This document shows, in pieces, positions 54,650 through 64,000 of a stretch of DNA of 64,000 nucleotides. Position numbers and translations under genes: made by a program. This DNA comes from Alentia gelatinosa (lineage: Eukaryota; Annelida; Polychaeta; Phyllodocida; Polynoidae), in contig OX465579.1 of the NCBI GenBank assembly GCA_950022655.1, forward strand, positions 42,821,950 through 42,885,949, in the 5' to 3' direction. Under the pieces are notes generated by a model, which saw only the letters and a list, made by a program, of their open reading frames with translations, searched no databases and was not told where the DNA came from. The stretch's first letter is position 1. The number at the start of each line of letters is the position of its first letter.

Positions 54650-57600
54650 GTGGTCGGGGGATAAAACCTGTATTCTGGCTCTTTGTTTTTACGAAATTGT
54701 ACTGCCTTTCAATGTTTACCATGGTTCCTTTGATTCTCTACACCCATCCCAGAGCAGGATGACATAATTATTAAACCCAGGACATGATATTTTACACAAC
54801 ACTTTATATACATATGTGAGCAAGGCTAGAGTTGTGACAGTTCCCAATTCTCACTTCTCTATTATCACTCAATTCTTTTGCACCTCCATTAGTGAAGAAC
54901 ACCTACTTTTTCAGCTCCATTAGTGAAGAACACCTTCTCGGGGGCATCATGGCAGACCCCACGGCTCATAGGCTATATGCCCTATAGCATGACAACAGGA
55001 CAAAAGGGGGATGGTAATTCCTTCAAAACCTTGCCACTCGGACTTGCTCACACAGAGTCAGCACCTTTTTGGGGGTATCTGGTTGGGAAGTAACTATTAA
55101 ATGCTAAAAAACCAATTAAATGCTTACTATTCAGCAAAGGTTGTTGCAAAAACTATCACCCATTTCTCGCCATGTAATAATAAATTGTCCTTGTTATCCT
55201 AGAGAAAATGTGAAAATAATTAGTTTAGGCTTAACATCAGGGACAGACGTTTCAAGCACATAACTTCATTATCCCTATAATTCTAAGCTAACCTCTCCTG
55301 TATCCCTTGTGGATTTTAGATACGTTGGTTGAAAATCAATGTTCAGAATGATATGTTCGTACGTGTGCTGTTTATGTCCCTTTTCTTGGGATATACTCCT
55401 ATCTTTAGAAAATGCCAGATAGAGATCTTTTCATCGGCGCTCGAGAAAAAGGAAATTGCTTATTGTGTCACTTACTCCGTATTCATAGCAAGGCCCTTGA
55501 GCACCTGCCCTTCACTGTCATGATAGGAATATATATAACGAAATGAATGAGCGGCTATTGTGAAACAAGCTGTATCTATCTTATAAGTAGTCCTAGCTAC
55601 AGTACCCTCGAAGGTGTAAATCGTCCTTGGCAATAGACCTGAATTGCCAATCCAAAAGTGGGTTTAGCACGAAGTCGACAGACCATAAGCATCATTGCTC
55701 GACTGCAGCCAACTCTCCACGGACAGATTATCACCGTCATTTTTGACATGCGATGTCCAGATTCTCTGGCGGCGAGGGTCGGCTGTGTGGTTGGGGAGGT
55801 TGGGTGGTTGGCAATGTAGTCGGCAGACAGAACGGATGGATTGGTAAAGATAAATCGGGTGTAGGATCCACAAGGGAAACGCTGTCATCGGAAGGAGCGT
55901 CTCTTTCTCCTTCTTCTTCTTTCTTTTCACTTGGTAGCGTGTAATCCTAGATTGCACGCAAACAGAACGAGGGTGTGAATTCGGTGTCGCCAAGCGTCAA
56001 AGTGTGTGTCAGGTACGGGATTTACTCTCCGTCTACAAGTCTTGTCTATTGTTCCCATGAGGATATGCTACGACACCAGAGTGTAGCAGTAGGCAGGCGA
56101 GGTGCATTATTTGTTGTCTGAGCGTAGGGGTGTATTGGTGGGATGGACTAGCCTGGCCTGAAGGATTAGGTGTGGAGGAATATAGGCTCATGGGACTGCA
56201 CAGATGGACTGCAGAGAGACACAGGTTGATGAGACCTGAATGGTATGATTTGGAGTTGTATAGGCACGTAAGACCCCGCATGAGCAGTACCATGGTAAAA
56301 AGACTGGTTGAACACGACTGTTGCATGAAGATACACATGTTACTGTGAATAACCGCGGTGTATGGATGCACATCGTATATAGATATTCGTGTGTCCTAAG
56401 AGAGGCAGAATAAGAAGCGAGGACATGAAACGGGTTTTACTAAGTTCCCTAGATAGGATCATTATGATGAATGTGCTTATAAGAATAACAGTCTTACTGT
56501 AGCATCTTCCCACATTAATATTCCAAAATGACGCCCTCTTCATGCTTACTAAGTAGAGGGTACTAGTTTACATAGCCACCCCCTTTCATCCCGTCAAATC
56601 CAGCTAAGAACGTCAAAGCCTACGTGTTGGGACAGAACCTGCACACATAGCAACCCCCGGACCTTATATTATATTTTCTTTGTTATTGTTGTTGCTTGTC
56701 AAATCTGCTCGAGATAGTGTTTTTTATGTCATTTTTTGACAGTGTCTATAGTGGTAAAACAGGTAATTTCCCTCTATATATGCAATTAGTCAAGCGCAGC
56801 TAAATGGCAGGGGTGTATAAAACAGATAGTGTCGAAAAGAAAATGTGTAAGGACAATATTATTTCTATATCCAGGCGTTGTACCTAATTTAAAATGACTT
56901 ATTATAGAATTGTAAACCCACTGATACATTTAACAAAGCAAACCTGTGGATTTCACGGTGCGGCTCATCATTTACCACTCCTCCTCATGTGTGTTGTATC
57001 TTATAGATCTTATAGCACTCACGGATGCCTTCTCGCAGACTCGTTGCCGCAATACTGTAGGAGGGAGTGGGAAAGCAGCTGGACAGGGATGGATTGCTTA
57101 TAATAGTAACGGGTCAGAGAGAGCTATTCATAAGCCCATACCCGGCACATAGGATACTTGTCTAATACTACTTGGTAAGTCGCCTGCAGAAATCCCCAAT
57201 CCGATATACTACTTCTGGGAATCTTTATGCTTGTGTAGATACTGCATGAAGCGTCAGGCAAGGATGAGACGTTGTCACCGCCCCGAAGTACTATGTAAAC
57301 AGGCTTAGCCAATAACAAAAGTAACTAAAATATAAACGGAAGTGTTCCTGTCTGTACAAGAAACCCCTTTTTAATCGAAGCTGGAAACGTTGGACTATAA
57401 ATATTCAATATTGTTTTAGATTCACAGCCAGTATTATCGTTCATTTAATGAAGGTGCCTTGCGGGCTTCAGTATGGAGTCGTCCGAGTGTGAGGATGATT
57501 TACAAAGCCCCGCCGTGCGACAAGATTACAACTCTTGATCAATGCCATCTGGAGTAGGAAGGGTTGGGATCACTGCAGACAGCGGAGCCTCTACAGGGAC

Positions 57601-58340
57601 ACTGGATGGAGATAATCATGGTGTTAAGCCTGGTGATGCTGCGCCACTTGCGCCAACCCCTGAGACATGGTAGCAGGACACGCACCTCAATAACGTAATG
57701 AAAGTGCATGTCCCCAGCCCTTCATGATAATCCACTCGGGGGTTAGCTTGCACAGTTGTTCTAACCTAATCAGGAGGTGGGTCTGCGGGAGACTTAGAAT
57801 GCCCGTGTGGTGTAGGAGGGATGTGACACCGGCGATCAGCCGTTGGCGGCATCGGCTTTGGCCTACTACTACAGTGGGACAAGCTGGCCATGTTTGCCCA
57901 GCATTTAATTACTTGGGCCGCAATCTAATTTAGAAATGATTTGGATCCCTCCATCCGTACGAACTCATCAGTCTGCTGGTTTGTCCCCCGCAGCATTACA
58001 CCGTGGTAAAACAACGCGGCACCCACCACCCAACCACCACCGCCTCATGCCGTTATGCCAAAGGGCCTTCATCAAATGTACTTTTCTCTGGTCCCAAGGG
58101 ACTCGTCGTCTGTCATGGAGGATAGGCTTATCGGATTATTATAAATAACTTGATGGATTGAGCATCTATAAGTACACTGGGGCCTTTGTTTTATTTCTCT
58201 TTCTTTTTGCAACGCTCGTGCGATTGATGGGTAAAGCGATAGGTAGCCTTCAAGCGTTATTATGTTAACAGCTAAGAAGGGCTATACCAGACTCTGTATA
58301 GGTGACGGTTGAACATTGACAGGCACACATAGCGGGAAGT
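54650..58340. other. Long stretch without recognised gene
   Basis: Short frames only. At 56160-56290 a loose repeat of about 45 bases gives RLMGLHRW and RLMRPEWY in one frame. At 57474 a short frame MESSECEDDLQSPAVRQD begins but stops after 20 codons. Confidence 0.4.
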
Positions 58341-58346
58341 TATTAA

Positions 58347-59232
58347 CCCTTTCCTTACCGCACCTAGCCTAGTGCGCAGTGCGTTAACGACCGCGCCCTC
58401 TGAAGCGAACGTTTCCACCACTACCGCACGTCGTACGTCGTACAGACGTTTAAATACCGGCCTATTCTGCAGGCGTTAGAAAATGGCCAAAAGTGCAGAG
58501 GGGTGCCTCACTAATTAGCAAATTTAAATAACTTAGAGAAATAATTAGATAATTTGAATGATACCTAAAAATAGAAGAGACTTCAGGCTTTATCTTCATA
58601 CCATTCATTATGAAATAGATCGATATTTGATAATTATATTAATATTTCCAATTACAGAAAGAATTTGAGACAATTATTTTGCTCCATTGACACAAGCCTG
58701 TACATAGGCCCAATATAGCACTGCATCTACAAAGACGTGTATCTTTTTTTTCATCGCGATGACATTATGTTTTTTTTACTTAAATAATGATAAAAAGATA
58801 TGGAGAACACTTCTGTAAGTTGTTTTGTAAGAAAAATAAATATATTATGGAAAAATCATGAAAATGCGATATGCTTGATAGGCGACGCCCAGGGCACTCT
58901 GTATTATAAGTAGGCGTAAGGGTTCGTTTTCTCAATTCGCCATTATTTATAGTGGGGTAAAAACATCACCATGGCAACCATTCTTCAGAAATTCTGTTAA
59001 TTACTATATATAATATGGTTTTCTTTATCAAGTGAAAATCTTTTTCAAATCGATACATTATTTTCGGAAATATAATGTCTCACATGATCTTGTATCAAAA
59101 TGCTGCATTTATGCAGCAGCGGTACTGCCATGGTGCTGCATTTATGCAGCAGCGGTATTCCTATGGTGCTGCATAAATGCAGTAGCGGTACTGGCGTGGT
59201 GCTGCATATATGCAGCAGCGGTCGTGAAAGGG
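58347..59232. mobile_element. piggyBac-like MITE, 886 bp
   Basis: TTAA on both sides (58343-58346 and 59233-59236). The left end is CCCTTTCCTTACCGCACC and the right end GGTCGTGAAAGGG. The first 12 bases equal those of the element at 23737. A 33-bp tandem array lies at the right end. No transposase reading frame remains. Confidence 0.78.
59101..59223. repeat. 33-bp palindromic tandem array
   Basis: It has 3.7 copies of a unit starting TGCTGCATTTATGCAGCAGC. Each copy holds the palindrome GCTGCAT..ATGCAGC, and compensating T/A changes keep the palindrome in copies 3 and 4. Confidence 0.92.
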
Positions 59233-59236
59233 TTAA

Positions 59237-62200
59237 GAGCCATGACGTTACACTTGAAACATATCCTTCTGTATGTCTGTCAAAATGGTAAGTGTGCCAT
59301 TGTGAAAATGAAAATAAATGGAGGTCCAGGTGCTTTGAAGAGAGTGATTTAAGACATCACGCATTTTAAGTACAAATGTTATATTTATGACCCTGCAGAC
59401 TGTATGGTGTCTCGTAGAATGATCATCCTAATACACGAATAACATTCCAGCTAATGAATTAAGACGTTAAATAACTGGCAGTTACCCATTACTCTTACCT
59501 TGACGTTACGTTCTTGTTGGGGAAGGAAAATATATCGATCTAGTAAAGCCCTCATGATTGGCGGATTACATGTAAACCATACATGTTCGAAAAAACAAAG
59601 AACCACACGGGTAGATATAGAATGTACATATTTATATGGGCATGGGACCTTCCCGGATTTACGGATTTTCTGACGTCCCAAAAGGCCATTCTTGATTTCA
59701 ATGTAAATTCAACAACATTTTTTAGTTGGAGTGTGTGGAGGTTAAATAAGAAAACCTGGAAGACGGTGAGCGATATATGTGCAATTCTGGCTATTTCAGC
59801 TCTTAGCTTAGGCCTGGAATTCATTTAGAATCGCTCAAAATGCAGGACCTTCTGGGTTTTCACCCCCTAGGCCCCACCAGGGCAGACCCCAATCCCTGTT
59901 GGGGTCTTAGGCAGTGCCCAGACCCCCTACCGATTTCTCCTGATTTCTAGCAGTTTCCCAGTGCCATGCCGGTTTATATGAAAAGAATAGTAGCAATTGC
60001 CTTCATTACATAATTGACAATACCTGGATTTTCATAGATATTCATAAAACCACCAATGAAATCTATAACAATACCCATTGAAACAGTGAATTATTGACAC
60101 ATAAATTTCCCTTCATGATATTTTTGGATGAATCAAAGCATACTCAATCGTTATGAGAGGGGGAAACTGTATCTTGATAATTTTGAGATTGTATACTGGA
60201 AACTGGGAACCATTGATGTTAGTTTTTAGTCGTTGTTTCATAGAGTTTTCCCTTGTACCTCACATCTAGGTTTGTTTGGTAGGAAGACCTTGTTACTGTC
60301 ATTTAGTGTAACGGGAGAATAGCTTGTTCCGCTAACGAGCCCAATGTGAACCAAATGACATTCGGCGATGTAGTCTCGCATAAGCACACGCGCCGCCCGA
60401 TGATCCCTCATTGTGAATGATAGAAGGACGTCTAGATAACTAGTTAGGAGATCACTCTGTCTTCCCTCACAAGAGGCACGCACCCATGGATGGCAGTTCG
60501 GCGCCATCAAGGCACAGCGCCCCCATAGTTCTTGGTTGTCCTTCACACTAATCCGGTCCTAATACCGGGTGGAGTGAGTGATGGAATCCGCGCGAGGCTC
60601 CGCCCGTCGCCCACCCGTCAAGCTTTATCTTGGGTCTTTTTAGCTGCTTTCTCTTGGCGATTCTGGGATTATGATTGCCATTTCTCGGATCAGCGGGCAC
60701 GTTAACGAGCCAACGGCTTGATCAACGCGCCTGCACAGCTGCCAACCTGCGGCGGTTGGGGAACTCCTACCACGCTAGGTGGCTTCCCACCCAACCTGAG
60801 GTCTACCTTGGGACCCATGCTTTACAATAGACCGGTATCAAGGTTATGTCTCAGCTGGTGTCATAAATCTTTTACTGCATAAAGTGACTGTTCGTACCGC
60901 ATTTTTTTACCATATTTTAAAAAGGCAGACACCCTTGAATACATGTACAATCAAATAATTCGGTAGTTCTGGATGGAAAAAAGCCACCCTACTTTGATGA
61001 ATAGAAATCCATCAACATTAGTATATATGATTTATCCGCAGTATTTTCCCGAAATTCCTGTCTCTAATAGAGGGTTTGGATATCATTTTATTACCAGTTC
61101 CGTTCTCAAATCTAACACGCAAGTGGAATGTCTCTGTTATCATGAACGGCTCATGCTTTACGCTTCGAGCGCCATAAGAACTGAAGCCGATATACGCAAC
61201 CGTGGTTTACTTTGCAGCCTGGTGTATTTGGATGAGGAGGGGTGCCAACGCCGCTGCTGGCTGGGATTGCTGATAGTGTGGAGTGGTTGTACCGTCCACG
61301 TCCACAAGGAAATGACATCGTTGTATATCGAGGTATACGAGGGGGAAGTGCCCTTTCTTCACAGTTAATTCGGACTGATGACGGGTGGGGGAGTCGTCAA
61401 TACGAAGGATGGGTTAGTTTATCACTGGCTACTTTGGTAGTTGAGACAAAGCTGGCAGCTGTGCCACACCATGGGGATCGTCGAGGCGGAGGATGGCTCG
61501 GGCTCATGAGCACAACACAGTCCCATAGATATAAAGGCCAGGTTCGTTGCATGCACTACCGACACCGTAAGGAGTTTTCCCACACAGCGTACCACTAACC
61601 CAGGGGATAAAAGAGCCCAATCACACTCGATTTAATACACGCAGAGACTAAAAGGGTCCTCTCACATTGCATAGAACCTCTCCATGCAACATGAATGTGC
61701 ACATGTATAGTATAGTGTTCTCCCGCTTTACCCAATCTATATAGCTCTCGTGTAGAATGATATATATGTATTTAATATACCCTCTCCGTATACGACAAAT
61801 ATACCGCCACTTAATCAAATTGCCCACATGGGTGGGAACCGCCCTAAATATCAACAGCTCATCTGCAAGGAAACGTCCTACAAAACCAATGCTATCGTAA
61901 CTGGACGATAAACAGGCTTACCATAAGACATACAACATAACAAGGTGTGAACACTAAACAGTGTAAGTACATATCTTACATAGATCATGCGAAAGACGTA
62001 TTAGATTTCTTTTCCGCTAACATGCGATTCCCAATGACCACATTGTTATTTGACAAACGTATATAACTCCAGTATACGCGACGGCCTTGTCTTGGGAGGA
62101 GGACCAAGCGTAGATACGCCTGTTAGTTTATGTATGTATACCGCTGCCTCTGATGATAAACGAGGGACATAATTTAGATTAGCCCGTCTTACTCTGTATC

Positions 62201-63450
62201 TCCTCGCGATGCCCCACGACGACGCACCCGGCCCCGCTGTTAGTGCATGTAATAGACATGATCGCGGTCACATTTCATTAGTGCCGAGGCAGGGTTATGC
62301 GAAAACGTGATCGATATGGCGTCAGCCTGTTGTTTCTGAGTGCCTCCGCAAGGAGGCAGTAGTGGTCTGCCTGAAGGGGAATGAAGATGTAATTATGTGC
62401 CGCTAATTAAACTTTTATAGAGAAGCTGCCCAGGTCCTCTTATAGAGAGCTGTTCCGGTTTCATATTGCAGCCAGAGAACCTTTCTTTATAAAGTTCTAC
62501 ACACATTGATTCTACAGTGATGAGCGGCCGACTATTGGACAGAGGTTCCATTTGGCAGTAATGAAGAAATCAGGCGGATTTAACAGGGCAAACGACGGAT
62601 GAAAATGAAACCACAAAGAGATCAAACCAATCAGTCTTCATATTGTATTGCAACTAGTTAAAACAGTCTTTCAACTAGACAGAAACTATTTCCTTACCCA
62701 CCCGTACTGTACAAGTGTTCTACAAATTGCCCATGGTGTGTCATTAACTGCATGGTGCTTCTAGACATAATTATATAGAACGTCCTGACCATGCTGTACA
62801 AGTCACAAACCGTAAATTATTATCGAGTTCTGTGACATGTACAAGCATGGTTGGACTTAATATATTTACTATATACCCGAAATTTTAGAAAAAGTAAGTC
62901 ATTTCAGTCATGCTTTAGAGCGAACTACAGTTGGACACTTGGTGCAAAAAGAGAAGAGACGGGTATGGATTAAGCGCAGTAATCATTACTACGTCCCTGT
63001 CCACAGTTATACAAAATGATTGAATATATATTGGCTCATGTTTGTTTATCGTTGCTTTGAAAAGGCCAAAATTAATCGCGTATGTGAAGTCGGATATTTC
63101 CTTGCATACTTATTTCAGTATGGAAACTACTATGTTCATGTACCTATAGGCAAATAATCGATAGTATTATGCTACTGGGGGTATGGTAACTACATTTTTC
63201 ACACCAAGTCTAACGTTTTCATACCAAGACTGCCGTTTTCATACTAAGGTTGACCACGTTCCACCAAGTTGAAGTTATTAAACAAATTGGCCGTTTGGCT
63301 AAACAAACAAACAAACTCGATAAAGGTTGACATGGCTGTCCCAACGGTATGAGGTCAGCAAATTGCCATTTTTATCAATATTTCAAGGAATATATCAGTA
63401 GAGAAACCAGTTACGGGTCCCGAATTTCCCTTTCTTCCATGTTCACACGG
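59237..63450. other. Stretch without recognised gene
   Basis: No gene recognised. Frames at 60973-61368 and 61242-61598 overlap and look like chance. The stretch 62200-62600 lacks long frames but has an even composition with TAATTA cores, which could be regulatory. The run AAACAAACAAACAAAC at about 63301 is retroposon-like. Confidence 0.35.
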
Positions 63451-63451
63451 G

Positions 63452-63597
63452 GCATACTGATTTGTCAATCATACTGTCACACGGGTGCATGACGCATACT
63501 AATTGGTCAATCACACAGTCACATGGCCTCATGACGCATGCTGATGGTCAGTCACACAGTCACATGATCGCACTGCGCATATTGACAGCTCAATCAC
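63452..63597. repeat. 42-bp minisatellite, 3.5 copies
   Basis: The unit begins GCATACTGATTTGTCAATCA and contains CACAGTCACATG. Copies start at 63452, 63494, 63536 and 63577. Confidence 0.9.
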
Positions 63598-63659
63598 TCA
63601 GGACTAGAGCGAGTAACTCAATGCAGTAAATCTTGACTTTACCTAATATATAAGTTTGA

Positions 63660-63705
63660 TTGATCCAAATGGACGTTAAACTACCCAGACAAACAAACAA
63701 AATCG
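63660..63705 (+). mobile_element. SINE/LINE-type 3' tail
   Basis: TGGACGTTAAACTACCCAGA followed by CAAACAAACAAA matches the tail form at 54605 and 29355. The minisatellite before it may be the body of the same worn retroposon. Confidence 0.55.
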
Positions 63706-64000
63706 CCTAATATAAGACACTTGCGTTGCCTCGTCTCTGGCGTCCATTTATACCATGGGCTTATTACACAGAAACAACCATCGTTTTAGTCAGACAAGCA
63801 AACTATGCGCCGCAAGTGCATGTATTGTATAACTTTGTTGGATTGGTAACTGAATCATAGAGGTGAACGAGTAGACCATACCGTCAAACAGTGTTCCCTT
63901 TAAGAAAGGCGGGAAAGGGTAAGGGTAAAAACGTCACGAAGCTTCTATAAATAATAAGGGATCTTGCCACTGAGAAGAAGTAGCCCAGCTGGGCTCGACC

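Noticed and set aside
59032..59352. 106-codon plus-strand frame with CCIYAAAV repeats
   Set aside because: It is the 33-bp palindromic array of a piggyBac-like MITE read in frame, since 33 is divisible by three.
60973..61598. Two overlapping plus-strand frames of 131 and 118 codons
   Set aside because: They overlap in different frames, lack splice or domain support, and do not resemble known proteins.

Overview
This window looks like part of an animal nuclear genome. It is AT-rich, its genes are split by many short exons and longer introns, and the spaces are filled with decayed transposable elements. The two recognisable genes and the SINE/LINE tails of the form GACGTTAAA followed by A/C-rich repeats would suit a lophotrochozoan, perhaps a mollusc. 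That placement is inference only. There are no bacterial operons, phage genes or CRISPR arrays.

Left part (1-18.9 kb, minus strand): TAF2, the TFIID subunit. I could join 26 coding exons with consistent splice phases (1019 codons) from the start codon at 18874 down to the exon at 252-124. The last part of the C-terminal tail lies outside the window. One intron (14899-14188) has the signals of a U12-type AT-AC intron. The introns hold LINE pieces, a Ty3/Gypsy integrase fragment, a hAT-like MITE with an intact 8-bp target duplication, fold-back elements, and pogo-like MITEs, one of which ends about 20 bp from a splice donor.

Middle (19.4-28.4 kb, plus strand): ARFGAP1, the ARF1 GTPase-activating protein of the Golgi. 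Seven exons (251 codons) cover the zinc-finger ArfGAP domain with the expected arginine finger at residue 50, and the first ALPS-type membrane-curvature motif. The 3' exons were not found. TAF2 and ARFGAP1 are divergent, with about 550 bp between their start codons, so they probably share a two-way promoter region.

Right part (28.5-64 kb): no gene that I can name. It holds two copies of one tRNA-derived SINE, a deletion derivative of a non-LTR retrotransposon bracketed by 76-bp direct repeats, several pogo-like MITEs including one only 68 bp long, a large TTAA-flanked piggyBac-like MITE, minisatellites, GC-rich islands, and a few splice-bounded open frames that may belong to an unidentified minus-strand gene at 43.3-44.3 kb. 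Long stretches show no coding signal and may be regulatory or simply decayed.

The most unusual theme is that three different MITE types (pogo-like, piggyBac-like and hAT-like) each carry short tandem, often palindromic, repeat arrays just inside one or both ends.
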